DNA from: Bdellovibrio bacteriovorus
Lineage (GTDB): Bacteria > Bdellovibrionota > Bdellovibrionia > Bdellovibrionales > Bdellovibrionaceae
Assembly (NCBI RefSeq): GCF_025558485.1
Contig: NZ_CP102930.1
Span: forward strand, 744,001-808,000
Direction of reading: 5' to 3'
DNA length: 64,000 bases
The translations under genes were made by a program, and so were the position numbers. Under the pieces are notes generated by a model. It was not told the DNA's origin. It worked only from the letters and a program-made list of their open reading frames with translations, and did no database searches. This document shows, piece by piece, positions 24,807-34,423 of the stretch (position 1 is the stretch's first letter; the number at the start of each line of letters is the position of its first letter).

Positions 24807-25836
24807 AGCAGGACAAGTTAACTCCCGTTGTATCCAGCTTAAAGAAATTCAGGATGCGTTCTTCTTCCTTGCCGTCCAGACACAGACTGCGGAAGGCTTT
24901 CTTCGCTTTGGCTTTTTTAGCCTCAATGTCTTTTTCATTCTTCAACAGCGTATTGACAACTTTATAGCCCCACAAATCCGCATGAACCTTGTCGGCATTT
25001 AAAGCTCTGTCACCTTCCTGATCCAGTGAACCACCGGTCAGACAAGCCACGGCGCTGTCATCAGCTTTCACTCCACGCAGACTCATCTGTACAGCGATTT
25101 CACGGCTTAAATCAAATACCAGACTCATAATACGGTCTTCTTTGGCAGCCCCGGCACTTCTTAGCAAACGGCCCGGGCAAATTGTGATGACCCCGTTAGG
25201 GCCACCACCGGGAACAATCGAAAAGGATGCATTTTTTCCGCCATCCAAACCGCAGGTTTCCTTCAGCTTGGTGAGCACCTGATCTTTAAAGGTAAAATGA
25301 TTGGTCAGGGTTTCCGTGACGGAAAACACCAAAGATGTATTGATGATGCTAAACAGGTGGCGTTTGTCGTCTTCAGACATTTCCTTTTCTCGTTCAACCA
25401 CCTCAATCAAAGTGGTTCGGGCGATTTCGGCAGCTTCTGTCACATCGTCATCATACTTATAAAGAATCTGATAACCTTCATCGGCTTTTTTCAGAAGCTC
25501 AGCATCCAAATTCAAAGCCTTTTGTTCTTCATTTAAGGCGGCAAAACTGGCTGGTGAGCCATCAAAGTCCTCACTCAGGCTGTGCTCTTTCTTTAAAGCA
25601 TCCAAAGCGTTCTTCGCAAGCTCCGCCTGTGCCTTGGTTCCCATGTTACTCAGGCCTTCACAGATCACCACGGCAGGCTTGTCACACATGGTGATGGCTT
25701 TTCCGGCCGGAGCTGTTTGTTCGGCTTTACCTTGTTCAGTTTTTTGGGTGCGATATTTTCGCGCATAATCGGAATCGCTCTGGGCGCAGGCGGCAAGTCC
25801 CAAGCTGACAGCAAGAATAAGGCTGATTTTTTTCAT
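24787..25836 (-). CDS. Lipoprotein of unknown function
   Basis: 349 residues from the ATG at 25836, which has AAGGAG 6 nt upstream; the frame stays open further upstream but without signal-peptide logic. The lipobox L-A-A-C gives a lipid-anchored Cys 17. The mature part is helical and charged, with cysteine pairs in T-M-C-D-K-P-A-V-V-I-C and S-L-C-L-D-G and a C-terminal N-L-S-C-S-N-G-P-R-C that may form disulphides. No family recognised. It is monocistronic and overlaps the convergent methyltransferase-like gene by 20 nt. Confidence 0.8.
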   Translation of the reverse strand: MKKISLILAVSLGLAACAQSDSDYARKYRTQKTEQGKAEQTAPAGKAITMCDKPAVVICEGLSNMGTKAQAELAKNALDALKKEHSLSEDFDGSPASFAALNEEQKALNLDAELLKKADEGYQILYKYDDDVTEAAEIARTTLIEVVEREKEMSEDDKRHLFSIINTSLVFSVTETLTNHFTFKDQVLTKLKETCGLDGGKNASFSIVPGGGPNGVITICPGRLLRSAGAAKEDRIMSLVFDLSREIAVQMSLRGVKADDSAVACLTGGSLDQEGDRALNADKVHADLWGYKVVNTLLKNEKDIEAKKAKAKKAFRSLCLDGKEEERILNFFKLDTTGVNLSCSNGPRC

Positions 25837-26035
25837 AACTGCTCCTTCTTTATACGCATGACGACGAAAAAATGTCACTTCTTCGTCTGAAAACGGACCC
25901 AACGAGGGCTCGTCGTTTCGCGAATAAGAAAAGCAAATGCAGGGCCAGCAAGGCGTCTCAAAATGAATCAACCTCGGAAAAGACTGTTTCCGATGAATTT
26001 GCAACCAATTCTGTCATAACCCCTTGTTGCACGCA

Positions 26036-26064
26036 TTGACAGAAACCCCTGTCACCCGGATAAC
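26036..26064 (+). promoter_or_regulatory. Sigma-70-type promoter of the barrel gene
   Basis: Perfect TTGACA (26036-26041), a 17-nt spacer and GATAAC (26059-26064). The predicted start lies about 20 nt before the ATG at 26091, leaving room for the AAAGGGG ribosome site (26078-26084). Confidence 0.6.
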
Positions 26065-26090
26065 CAAGCCACTAAACAAAGGGGTTTTAT

Positions 26091-26753
26091 ATGAAGTCCA
26101 CTATCGTGCTGGCAAGTTTGCTTATGCTATCTCTGAACAGTTTTGCTGATCAAAACGTCAACTCAAGCAGCCTGGAATTTTCCAAGGAATCTGTTGAAAT
26201 GGCACCTCAAGGTCTGTTGCCATTCATTGGTTTCGGTGGTGGTTACACTGGCAACAATGACAATGTTCCGGTTGAAGGCACGCCGGTTTCTTTGAAACTG
26301 CTGGGTTCTTACTATCTGGCGCAACCGTATGTATTTGATGCTGGCTTCGGCATTTCCAATCAACAGTTCTCTCAATCAGGTGCGAAAGACACAGCTGCGA
26401 CAGGTTCCAGTCTTGAGCTGGCAGCACGCTATCGTTTCGCAAATGCATGGCAGGCCGGTTTGGTGGCAAATCACCTTTTTGAAATGGGTTCTTCGTATGC
26501 CGCTTCCCAAGGTGACGCTCAGTTCATCGGTTTGCAGGCTTTGAAAGAGTTCTCTATCGCCAAAGGCTGGCTGGCTCGTGTCGGTGGCCGTGCCATGACA
26601 GAAACCAACAACACTGGCGAGATGGTGAACATGTACATGATCGACCTTCAGTTGGGTTGGAATCCTCACGCCCAAACGACAACAGTTAAATCCGCTGCTG
26701 CCGTTGCCCCGCAAGCTCCTGATTGTCGAATAACCATAAAGTCGGCAAGATAG
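26091..26753 (+). CDS. Outer-membrane beta-barrel protein (OmpA-like N-domain)
   Basis: 220 residues with a signal peptide (cleavage after S-F-A, about 19). About eight amphipathic strands follow (for example P-F-I-G-F-G-G-G-Y, S-L-E-L-A-A-R-Y-R-F, M-I-D-L-Q-L-G-W-N-P), as in the barrel of OmpA-type proteins. After the last strand come a short Ala/Pro/Thr linker and a basic end. OmpA proteins usually continue here into a peptidoglycan-binding domain, which is absent, so this is either a barrel-only protein or one shortened at its 3' end. It has a good promoter (26036-26064) and ribosome site. The gph gene follows after 6 nt. Confidence 0.75.
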   Translation: MKSTIVLASLLMLSLNSFADQNVNSSSLEFSKESVEMAPQGLLPFIGFGGGYTGNNDNVPVEGTPVSLKLLGSYYLAQPYVFDAGFGISNQQFSQSGAKDTAATGSSLELAARYRFANAWQAGLVANHLFEMGSSYAASQGDAQFIGLQALKEFSIAKGWLARVGGRAMTETNNTGEMVNMYMIDLQLGWNPHAQTTTVKSAAAVAPQAPDCRITIKSAR

Positions 26754-26759
26754 GGGGCT

Positions 26760-27422
26760 ATGAATCCTCTTCTTGTCTTTGATCTTGATGGCACCTTGAT
26801 TGATTCCGCTCCTGACATTATCACAGCGGTCAATCGCACACTGGCGAATCACTCGAAACCCGTTTTAAGTGACGCCACCATTATTTCTCATATCGGCGAG
26901 GGGATCAAAAAACTCATCGCCGATTTATTTAAAGACGATAATCTGGAACCCGGTGACATCATCGGTCTGGAAATGGAATTTCTGCGCACCTATGAAGAGG
27001 AAATGCTGAATAAAACCCGTATTTATCCGGGCGTCGAAAATTTTCTAAGTCAGTATCAGGGACCCATCGCCATTATCACCAACAAAAATGAAGAACCCGC
27101 CAAAGCCATCATTCATCATCTGGGATTGCAGCGCTTTCCCTGGGTGAATATCTTTGGGGCCGACTCTTTGGAGGAAAGAAAGCCCAGCCCACTGCCCCTG
27201 CGCACAATGATGGGTCTGGCGGACCGTCATCCCGGCAACACCCTGATGATCGGCGATGGAACTCCGGATATGCTTTCAGCCCAACGAGCCGGTGTTGGCT
27301 CTATCGCAATCGGTTTTGGCTATACGGCCCGACATATACTTGAAGAATATGAGCCTCTGGCGGTTCTGGATCACTATCAGGATCTGTCGGCTCTGCTGAA
27401 GAAAATCCCCCTAAAAGCTTGA
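26760..27422 (+). CDS. gph: HAD-family phosphatase, phosphoglycolate phosphatase-like
   Basis: 220 residues, cytoplasmic. All four HAD motifs are visible: D-L-D-G-T-L (nucleophile Asp 8, acid Asp 10), I-I-T-N-K-N (motif II Thr), E-E-R-K-P-S-P (motif III Lys) and M-I-G-D-G-T-P-D (motif IV). A helical C1 cap lies between residues 15 and 85. The closest well-known relatives hydrolyse 2-phosphoglycolate formed in DNA repair, but substrate range cannot be read from the sequence. A GGGGG ribosome site lies before the ATG. It starts 6 nt after the barrel gene and may share its transcript. Confidence 0.85.
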   Translation: MNPLLVFDLDGTLIDSAPDIITAVNRTLANHSKPVLSDATIISHIGEGIKKLIADLFKDDNLEPGDIIGLEMEFLRTYEEEMLNKTRIYPGVENFLSQYQGPIAIITNKNEEPAKAIIHHLGLQRFPWVNIFGADSLEERKPSPLPLRTMMGLADRHPGNTLMIGDGTPDMLSAQRAGVGSIAIGFGYTARHILEEYEPLAVLDHYQDLSALLKKIPLKA

Positions 27423-27526
27423 CGCATCTTTGCCGTAAAAAATAGCCATGCACCCTTTGTGGGCTTGCCTCAGGGCGGCGTGGACTATATAAGGTGAAAG
27501 CTTTTTGATAATGGGGGTTGTCTCCG

Positions 27527-28519
27527 GTGAACGACATTCTTTTAGAAGTTCAAAATCTTAAGACTCGCTTTAAAACGGACGAAGGCACTTTTCTAGCTGT
27601 TGACGACGTTTCCTTTAACGTCAAAAAAGGCCAAACACTTGGAATCGTTGGAGAATCTGGATGCGGCAAGTCCGTAACCTCCCTTTCAGTTATGCGCCTT
27701 GTCCAAAAGCCCGGACATATCGATTCCGGCAAAGTCCTGTTTAAGGGTCAAAACCTTCTGGAACTGTCTGATGACCGCATGAGACAGATCCGCGGTAACG
27801 AAATCGCGATGATCTTCCAGGAACCGATGACTTCCCTGAACCCGGTTTATACCGTGGGCGATCAGATCGAAGAAGCCATCCTGTTGCACCAAAAAAATCT
27901 TACAAAAGCTCAAGCCCGCGAACGTGCGATCGATATGCTTCGTATCGTGGGTATTCCGGCTCCTGAAAAACGTTTCCATGAATTCCCGCACCAGCTTTCC
28001 GGCGGGATGAGACAGCGTGTGATGATCGCCATGGCGATCTCCTGCAATCCGGAACTGCTGATTGCCGATGAACCGACAACAGCGTTGGACGTAACTATTC
28101 AGGCACAGATTCTGGATCTGATGCGCAAACTGCAAAAAGACTTCAATGCCGGCATGATCCTGATCACTCACGATCTGGGGGTTGTGGCAGAGATGTGTAA
28201 CGAAGTGGCCGTGATGTATGCGGGCCGCGTGGTTGAGTTCGGCACTGTGGAAGACATCTTCTATCGTCCAAAGCATCCATACACTCGTGGTTTGCTGGAT
28301 TCCATCCCGCACTTTGAAACCGGTCACAAGCTGGATCAGCTGAAAACCATCAAAGGGATGGTTCCAAGTCTTTACAATCTTCCGAAGGGCTGCCGTTTTG
28401 CGGATCGTTGTCCTTATGCTCAGGATGACTGTCGTCAGTCTTATCCATCCACTGAAAATCTTCGCGGCATCCATAAGGTTGCTTGTTTCCACCCCTTGTC
28501 TGACGAGGTTACGAAATAA
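27527..28519 (+). CDS. oppD: Oligopeptide ABC transporter ATP-binding protein OppD
   Basis: 330 residues. ABC ATPase with Walker [10 protein letters not shown]-loop E-P-M-T-S-L-N-P, signature L-S-G-G-M-R-Q-R, Walker [13 protein letters not shown] and a switch His (T-H-D-L-G-V-V). The C-terminal oligopeptide-family extension has the Cys pattern C-R-F-A-D-R-C-P-x6-C, which in this family can hold an iron-sulphur cluster. The GTG at 27527 is preferred to the TTG at 27518 because GGGGG lies at ribosome-site distance from it. It is paired with oppF (1-nt overlap); the permease genes are 19 kb away. Confidence 0.88.
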   Translation: MNDILLEVQNLKTRFKTDEGTFLAVDDVSFNVKKGQTLGIVGESGCGKSVTSLSVMRLVQKPGHIDSGKVLFKGQNLLELSDDRMRQIRGNEIAMIFQEPMTSLNPVYTVGDQIEEAILLHQKNLTKAQARERAIDMLRIVGIPAPEKRFHEFPHQLSGGMRQRVMIAMAISCNPELLIADEPTTALDVTIQAQILDLMRKLQKDFNAGMILITHDLGVVAEMCNEVAVMYAGRVVEFGTVEDIFYRPKHPYTRGLLDSIPHFETGHKLDQLKTIKGMVPSLYNLPKGCRFADRCPYAQDDCRQSYPSTENLRGIHKVACFHPLSDEVTK

Positions 28520-29487
28520 TGAGCACTCCCCTGTTAAAAGTTGAAAACCTGGTAAAAAGTTTCCCCATTCACGGTGGCATCTTCAATCGCGAAGTGGCCA
28601 GCGTAAAAGCGGTTCAGGGCGTGTCCTTTGAAATCAACAAAGGCGAAACACTGGGGCTGGTTGGTGAATCCGGTTGCGGAAAATCCACATTGGGCCGCTG
28701 CCTGATGCGTCTGCATGACACCACCTCCGGAAAGATCATCTATAACGGCAAAGACATCACTCACATCGAAGGCGAAGAGCTTCGTGAAATGCGCCGTAAA
28801 ATTCAGATCATCTTCCAGGACCCGTTTGCCTCTTTGAATCCACGCATGACCATCGGCGCGATTCTGGAAGAGCCTCTGATCATTCACAATCTTTATGCCA
28901 CAGCCAAAGAACGTCTGGATCGCATTCATGAACTGATTGATCTGGTGGGTTTGCGCCGTGAACATTTGAACCGCTATCCGCATGAATTTTCCGGCGGCCA
29001 ACGTCAGCGCGTGGGCATTGCCCGTGCCTTGGCAGTGAATCCGGAACTGATCGTCTGTGACGAACCGGTTTCCGCTTTGGACGTGTCCATTCAGGCACAG
29101 GTGATCAACCTGCTGATGGAACTGCAACAGAAACTGGGCCTGACTTACATCTTCATTGCGCACGACTTGAAAGTGGTTGAACACGTTTCCACTCGTGTGG
29201 CCGTGATGTATCTGGGTAAAGTGGTTGAGATGGCGGATTCTGAAGAGCTTTATAAGAATCCAAAACATCCCTATACCAAAGCCCTGATGTCCGCGATCCC
29301 GGTTCCCGATCCGCGTAAAAAAGAAGAGCGTATCATTTTGACTGGCGACGTTCCGTCCCCAATAAACCCGCCTTCCGGCTGTCATTTCCACCCGCGCTGC
29401 CCGATGGCGATTGACGATTGCAAGACTATCGTCCCGTCTCTGGAAGCAAAATCAAAAGATCACATCGCTTCGTGCATCCGAGTGTAA
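28519..29487 (+). CDS. oppF: Oligopeptide ABC transporter ATP-binding protein OppF
   Basis: 322 residues. Second ATPase of the importer: Walker [10 protein letters not shown]-loop Q-D-P-F-A-S-L-N-P, signature F-S-G-G-Q-R-Q-R, Walker B L-I-V-C-D-E-P-V-S-A-L-D and the C-terminal C-x5-R-C-P-x5-C motif. It energises peptide uptake together with OppD. Its start overlaps the oppD stop (TAATG), so the two proteins are made in equal amounts. No permease or binding protein lies on either side; the most likely partners are the oppABC genes at 48-52 kb. Confidence 0.88.
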   Translation: MSTPLLKVENLVKSFPIHGGIFNREVASVKAVQGVSFEINKGETLGLVGESGCGKSTLGRCLMRLHDTTSGKIIYNGKDITHIEGEELREMRRKIQIIFQDPFASLNPRMTIGAILEEPLIIHNLYATAKERLDRIHELIDLVGLRREHLNRYPHEFSGGQRQRVGIARALAVNPELIVCDEPVSALDVSIQAQVINLLMELQQKLGLTYIFIAHDLKVVEHVSTRVAVMYLGKVVEMADSEELYKNPKHPYTKALMSAIPVPDPRKKEERIILTGDVPSPINPPSGCHFHPRCPMAIDDCKTIVPSLEAKSKDHIASCIRV

Positions 29488-29538
29488 AGAAGTAACCAAT
29501 TTTTTCCGATAAACTCCTTAGTACATACTGAGGAGTTC

Positions 29539-30396
29539 ATGAAGACGCAGGGGAAGATCTGGATTATCTATGATGCCGAAACCAAGACACAGACAAAGCC
29601 TATGTCTGTGGTTCAGGCACAGGTGACGATTCTTTCCATCGCCGTCGAAAATCATACAAAATTCTTCCTGTGGACACCCGGCTGGGAAGGCTGGCTTTCC
29701 ATCAAGGACTTCCTTGAATCAGATCAGACTTACTTCGTGATTGTTCAACCGCCAAAGCCAGGGGACATACCGGGCCTGCCGGGCGAAGATCAGGAACACA
29801 CTTTGACTGCAACCAAGAATGCCCCGGCTACCAAGGGCGACAGTCAATATACACAAGTGGTAGTGGGCGACATGCCTTTAAAACATCGTGAAGTCGGAGG
29901 CTACCATGCCAAGGATTTCAACGGCGACGATCTGGATCTGAACAAAATCAAAAAAGACAAATCCGAAATGCCCAAGCCGAAGAAAGTCGCTCAGGCAGAA
30001 GCGGACGTCGTTCCCGTGGCCGCAGCCAAGGCCGAACCCAAAGGTTCTGACCGTCGTCGCGATCCCCGTCACAATTTCAAAATCGAAGTTGTGCTGGTTT
30101 CCAAAGTCCGTTCATTCAGAACTTATTCCAAGGATATTTCCCTAAGCGGAACAATGCTTGAGGATGAAATCCCCAAAGACTTCCTAAATAAACCGTTTGA
30201 TTTGATTATCGTAAATCCTTTTGAGCCGGACCCGGCCAAAGCTCGTCTGCTTTTCAGAGCAAAAATCGTGGGTGATCTGACAGATCCACGCCGTCTGATG
30301 TTTATCGAGCAGGACGTCGCCATGACCTTGCGTCTGGATGCCTTGCTGAAGGCCTACGTCGCCTATCAAGATCAGGTTCGTAAAAACGCCGGATAA
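29539..30396 (+). CDS. PilZ-domain protein with GYF-like N-terminus
   Basis: 285 residues, cytoplasmic. The C-terminal PilZ domain (about 168-280) has the cyclic-di-GMP signature: R-R-R-D-P-R-H (RxxxR) and, about 30 residues on, D-I-S-L-S-G. The N-terminal 80 residues (K-I-W-I-I-Y-D ... P-G-W-E-G-W-L-S-I) resemble a GYF_2-type peptide-binding domain. A charged linker of about 85 residues joins them. It probably passes a c-di-GMP signal to a protein partner. AGGAG lies 4 nt before the ATG. It is alone in its transcript. Confidence 0.85.
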   Translation: MKTQGKIWIIYDAETKTQTKPMSVVQAQVTILSIAVENHTKFFLWTPGWEGWLSIKDFLESDQTYFVIVQPPKPGDIPGLPGEDQEHTLTATKNAPATKGDSQYTQVVVGDMPLKHREVGGYHAKDFNGDDLDLNKIKKDKSEMPKPKKVAQAEADVVPVAAAKAEPKGSDRRRDPRHNFKIEVVLVSKVRSFRTYSKDISLSGTMLEDEIPKDFLNKPFDLIIVNPFEPDPAKARLLFRAKIVGDLTDPRRLMFIEQDVAMTLRLDALLKAYVAYQDQVRKNAG

Positions 30397-30633
30397 TCTT
30401 CACCCATCAAAATTCAATTTCCAAAAGAGGATTCTGTGAATCCCCACTCTCGACTTTTGTCGGATTTCTTACCGCTATGTTTTGTTCATTTCATATTTGA
30501 ATAAGAAGCATTCCAGAGATTTTATTATATTAAAGTATCTTAACGGTACATTTAGACTAGTTTTCTTCAAAAACAATCAAGGACTCTTAACAATCACCGA
30601 TATCTTATTTTGAGAACTCGGCAAGGAGAGCCC

Positions 30634-31764
30634 ATGAGTCACTTGAGAAACGTTGTAGCTATTGGAGTCGCGGCAAACCTTCTGACTGCCTGTCAGCCAC
30701 AGGTTGAAGAAGCAGCCAAGCCCCGCTATTTGTATGTGGCCAGTGGTCTTTGCTATTCCGGGACAGGTAATACAACTTATTCTGCAACAACGTCTTCCAA
30801 TGTTATCTTCCGCTTGAATCTGGAAACAGCTCAATACGAAGGACGAGTCGCCGATTTTACAACTGGTTTTGATGCCCCCGGCACAACCCCGGTGGGAATT
30901 TCTGACTATGATTCCGAGCATCTTCTGGTTCTGCTGGAACATACAGGTCAGCGCCGAATAGAGCTAATCAAGAAAGCTCTTTCCGGTGAAAGACAGACTT
31001 ATTATAACAACACTTCAACGGCGGCCCCCTTTGGCGCGTTACAATCGGCCGCCCGTTTTATTTTCAAAACAATTGATGGATTGCTAATCAGCCGCTCCAC
31101 CGCGATTGAAAAACTTGATACTGGCAAAGCCCGCGAAACAGGCACTGGCACCAGTGCCTGGGTGCAGGGACCAGGTGGTGCATGCAGTCCATCGGTCACC
31201 AATATCACTTCATTGGCGACTTATCCTACAAGCTCCAACACTTTGGGGTACAACATCCTTTATACCCATTCCCAGAATGCCTCCAGCGCAAACAATCGAC
31301 TGGGAATCATCAATGGCCAAACAGGTTGGAACGGCACCACGGGTTGCCTTGCCAGTCAGGCCGCTCCGGCTTTAACAGCTTATCCAACATCTTCCGTCTA
31401 TATGACAGACACCGGTCGCGCCGTGGTCAGCTATGCCGGCACCAACGGATCCATGCAGAACTCCATTTATTCTTATGATATCGACGAAACAGCCAACACG
31501 ATCAGCGATGAGGTGAAAGGTTACGAAGTTCCAAGCGTGATCTATGGGGCTTCGGCAATGACCTACGACCCGGCGACAAAGAGCCTGTATGTCGCCACCG
31601 GAGGTTCCATCGCCACGAACCTCACAACCGGCTCTATTCCGTACAACATTGAAAAATTCACCTTCAACGCCAGCACAAAGGAATTCACCCGCGTGGGCTC
31701 CACGTCCTTCTATCCGGGAAATCTGGAAACCCGCTGCATCTCATCTATGTTTATTGGAAATTAA
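30634..31764 (+). CDS. Lipoprotein, propeller-like
   Basis: 376 residues from the ATG at 30634, which has AAGGAG 5 nt upstream. The lipobox L-T-A-C gives Cys 20. The mature part looks beta-rich, with blade-like strands such as R-Y-L-Y-V-A-S-G, F-R-L-N-L-E-T-A and K-S-L-Y-V-A-T-G-G spaced through the protein, as in beta-propellers that bind ligands at the cell surface. Pairs of Cys (C-Y-S-G ... G-G-A-C, G-C-L, R-C-I) suggest disulphides. No exact family. It is convergent with the protease operon. Confidence 0.75.
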   Translation: MSHLRNVVAIGVAANLLTACQPQVEEAAKPRYLYVASGLCYSGTGNTTYSATTSSNVIFRLNLETAQYEGRVADFTTGFDAPGTTPVGISDYDSEHLLVLLEHTGQRRIELIKKALSGERQTYYNNTSTAAPFGALQSAARFIFKTIDGLLISRSTAIEKLDTGKARETGTGTSAWVQGPGGACSPSVTNITSLATYPTSSNTLGYNILYTHSQNASSANNRLGIINGQTGWNGTTGCLASQAAPALTAYPTSSVYMTDTGRAVVSYAGTNGSMQNSIYSYDIDETANTISDEVKGYEVPSVIYGASAMTYDPATKSLYVATGGSIATNLTTGSIPYNIEKFTFNASTKEFTRVGSTSFYPGNLETRCISSMFIGN

Positions 31765-31777
31765 AAACAGACACACC

Positions 31778-33520
31778 TTAAGGCGTTCCGATAATTTTCA
31801 CACCCCAGCTATTCAATGTACCGGTGATATCATTGCTGGCCCCATCGTAAACTTTCAAAGTCCACGTGCCGTTGGATCGTTCATGGAAGAAAGCATTACT
31901 TAGGAAAATATCGTTATCGAACCCGGCAATTCCCGTCAGTGAATTGCGCATGTTCACAATCATGCTCTTGGTTCCGGATGGAGAAATCAGCTCGATCCCC
32001 AAATCCGCAATATTATTGTGAGAGATATTAATCTGCACCTGCACCGCTTCGATACGCAGGCTGGTCCCCACAGACAGCGTGCTGGAAATCCCCGCGGCAT
32101 CATAGTCAGGAATTGCATTCGGGCTGGGACTGGAGTTCATCAAAAAGCCAATGACCGACGGTCCCGCTGTGTAAGGCGAACTGTAGTTTCTGGCCAATGC
32201 GACAGCGGCATCCACATTCACCCGGCCAAATCCAAACCAGTTGTGAAATTTAAACCCTGCCGCATTCGTAACCCAGGCATTTTCCCAAATAGCCCCCGTC
32301 GGAAGGCGCACATTCTTCGATGCATCACCCGGGTAATTATAGAAAGGATGTCTGGTCACATTCGACATATTCGGACTGACCTGCACAGCGGTCTTTGCCA
32401 AAATGTATTTAACATCTCTCCAGGTCAAATTCGGATTGGCCTCCAGAATCAAAGCAATGGCCCCGGCAAGAACAGGAGCCGCCGCAGAAGTTCCGTTAAA
32501 GGTCGTCGTATAGTTGCATTTGGAGTTTCCATCACTGCCGCGTTCAAATTCAACTTTCCCTGAATTCAAAGTCTGGGCATACCCTGCACTACAACCACTT
32601 CGGTCTGTAGTGATCATTGCCGGATAATCATCACCAAACTCCCCCCCAAAAGAGGACACCCACAAATTCGCCCCCGGTGAAGAATAAGAGGCCACTTCCC
32701 CCATTGAATTTAAAGCACCGGTCATCAGGGTGTAAGGCATATTGTTGTCAGGATCAAAGTTCGCATTACCAACACAGTAAGTGGTCGTCGAGTTGTGGCA
32801 TTTGACTATAAAGTCATTGCCAGCGGATTTTACATAAATGGAGCCCTTGCCCGCGCGCCCATTGGTGACACCAGCAACCAGGGATGTGCCCCACACCGCC
32901 ACTGGGACCGGAAGATTGTTCTGAGAACTGCCCCAGCTCATATTATAAATATCATATCCACCCGTGACCTGCTGACCAATACGCTCATCTAATTGCGCCA
33001 CATTGCTGGAAAGAAGATTATAGGCAATCAACTTGGACTTATAGGCAATACCCTTGGTTCCCACGCCATTGCCACCCACCGCGGCGATCAGCCCTGCCAC
33101 TGCCGTCCCGTGGTTATCATCAACAGAGTTCGGAGGAGCATTATTTGCACCTGTCGGAGTGGACAGATGGTAATTGATTGAAACACCATAAAGAAAGTTA
33201 TCTTTAAGATCCTCGTGGGCATCCTGAATGCCATCATCAGAAACAACGATTTTTAAACCGGAACCTGAAAGACCCGATGTCCAGGCCTTCAGCATATTCA
33301 GATCAAACCCAACAACGCCACTGCCCGACGTTGCAAATACCGACTGCCCGGTATTATTGATATGCCAGGCATATCCCAGAAACGGATCATCGCCCTTTTG
33401 AATTTCGGCAACGGCAGCATCAAACCCCTGTTTTGAACAGTTGGTAAAAAGCAAACCGATGACGGCACCAACCATCAGCAACGGCAGATAGATTTTTGCT
33501 TTTCTTTTAAAACTTTTCAT
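31778..33520 (-). CDS. Kexin-like S8 serine protease with P domain
   Basis: 580 residues. An N-terminal hydrophobic segment ends in L-F-T-N-C; this is a non-standard lipobox, so lipid anchoring is uncertain. The subtilase triad is intact: Asp 95 (V-V-S-D-D-G), His 137 (D-N-H-G-T-A-V-A-G), the oxyanion Asn in K-S-A-G-N-D-F and the Ser in F-N-G-T-S-A-A-A-P near 345. A C-terminal P (proprotein-convertase) domain spans about 445-580. Secreted kexin-like proteases cut after basic pairs; the specificity here is unknown. Its start overlaps the end of a small upstream partner gene by 14 nt. Confidence 0.92.
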   Translation of the reverse strand: MKSFKRKAKIYLPLLMVGAVIGLLFTNCSKQGFDAAVAEIQKGDDPFLGYAWHINNTGQSVFATSGSGVVGFDLNMLKAWTSGLSGSGLKIVVSDDGIQDAHEDLKDNFLYGVSINYHLSTPTGANNAPPNSVDDNHGTAVAGLIAAVGGNGVGTKGIAYKSKLIAYNLLSSNVAQLDERIGQQVTGGYDIYNMSWGSSQNNLPVPVAVWGTSLVAGVTNGRAGKGSIYVKSAGNDFIVKCHNSTTTYCVGNANFDPDNNMPYTLMTGALNSMGEVASYSSPGANLWVSSFGGEFGDDYPAMITTDRSGCSAGYAQTLNSGKVEFERGSDGNSKCNYTTTFNGTSAAAPVLAGAIALILEANPNLTWRDVKYILAKTAVQVSPNMSNVTRHPFYNYPGDASKNVRLPTGAIWENAWVTNAAGFKFHNWFGFGRVNVDAAVALARNYSSPYTAGPSVIGFLMNSSPSPNAIPDYDAAGISSTLSVGTSLRIEAVQVQINISHNNIADLGIELISPSGTKSMIVNMRNSLTGIAGFDNDIFLSNAFFHERSNGTWTLKVYDGASNDITGTLNSWGVKIIGTP

Positions 33521-34247
33521 ACTGCCTGCTTAAAATCTCCAAACGCACATCACTGATCCCGGGTTCACTGCCCAGTCGATCCTTCAAGGAAAACAAATCA
33601 TAAGGCTGCTGTGCGGACGTCACGAAATAGGTGCGAATCTCCGGCAGCTGCCCGACGACTTTCAGATCGAAAGTCTCCAGCACGGGGTCAATTTCCGCAC
33701 CCTCGCGTAAAGTGATCTGAACACTGCCCGTCACCACACCCGCAATATTTTTGCGCTCGTTATAGACAATCATCGGCTGGGCATTGGAATAATTTCTTTC
33801 ATCAGGACGCAAGCCTTCTTGCGGCACCAGATAAAACCCGCTGACCTCAGCCACAGCGTCCGCGCGGGGACCGGCTGACTTCGGATAAGCTGTCATTCCC
33901 TCCCACACTTTCCAGGAGGTTCCTGAAAGCATGGAGGACTGGGCAAGTTGTCGGGAGGTCGGTGTCACTTTGTTTGCGACGGCTTTTTCTTGCGGCAAAT
34001 GCAAACGACGGGCTTGCGCAGCGGTGTTGTCACCATGGGACGGAATTTCTGTGACCTGGGTCTTGTTTAAAGGCTTCGTCGCCAGCACGATTTCATCTTC
34101 ACTTTGCGGATCAGACGACTCCACAACGGCGGCGGCTTCTTCCACAGATTCCGCAAACGTGGGCTCCTGATCCTTTTTAAAGAACAAGCTCAACGCCACC
34201 AAACCGGCGACAATAGCGATGAAGAGGTACGTGCTTTTACGTGTCAT
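33507..34247 (-). CDS. Membrane-anchored partner of the kexin-like protease
   Basis: 246 residues. One N-terminal membrane segment (about 6-22) is followed by a disordered Glu/Pro-rich stretch and a compact C-terminal domain (about 120-246) with the strand-helix-strand order of subtilase propeptides (R-T-Y-F-V-T-S ... P-G-I-S-D-V-R-L-E). Its stop lies inside the protease start (14-nt overlap), so the two are translated together. The protease itself has little room for a propeptide before its catalytic domain, so this protein may act as an external folding helper or inhibitor; that is an inference. Confidence 0.7.
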   Translation of the reverse strand: MTRKSTYLFIAIVAGLVALSLFFKKDQEPTFAESVEEAAAVVESSDPQSEDEIVLATKPLNKTQVTEIPSHGDNTAAQARRLHLPQEKAVANKVTPTSRQLAQSSMLSGTSWKVWEGMTAYPKSAGPRADAVAEVSGFYLVPQEGLRPDERNYSNAQPMIVYNERKNIAGVVTGSVQITLREGAEIDPVLETFDLKVVGQLPEIRTYFVTSAQQPYDLFSLKDRLGSEPGISDVRLEILSRQYEKF

Positions 34248-34362
34248 GAATCCTTTTAATTCTATCTGGAAAAATCAGCTTCGATCACTATTTTCTGCAA
34301 GAACTATTGGGAAAGTATGGAGACAGCGTGGAATCCCATTCCGAGACAAAACTTTGGTCTGT

Positions 34363-34397
34363 ATAAAAAAGCCCCTGACGTTTCCGGCAGGGGCTTT
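34363..34397 (-). terminator. Terminator of the trxB-response regulator operon
   Basis: On the minus strand a 10-bp stem AAAGCCCCTG / CAGGGGCTTT (arms at plus positions 34388-34397 and 34368-34377) is followed by TTTATAC. It lies 27 nt after the response-regulator stop codon. Confidence 0.8.
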
Positions 34398-34423
34398 GAT
34401 TTTTAAAATCTATTTCGCAGGAC

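Noticed and set aside
26690..26753. Frameshift removing an OmpA peptidoglycan-binding domain from the barrel gene
   Set aside because: The domain is absent, but the next gene begins 6 nt after the stop and no OmpA-like sequence is found in any frame, so a barrel-only protein is the simpler reading.
27686..29391. Minus-strand frames opposite oppD and oppF
   Set aside because: Both are shadows of conserved ABC ATPase genes, His/Phe-rich and without starts.
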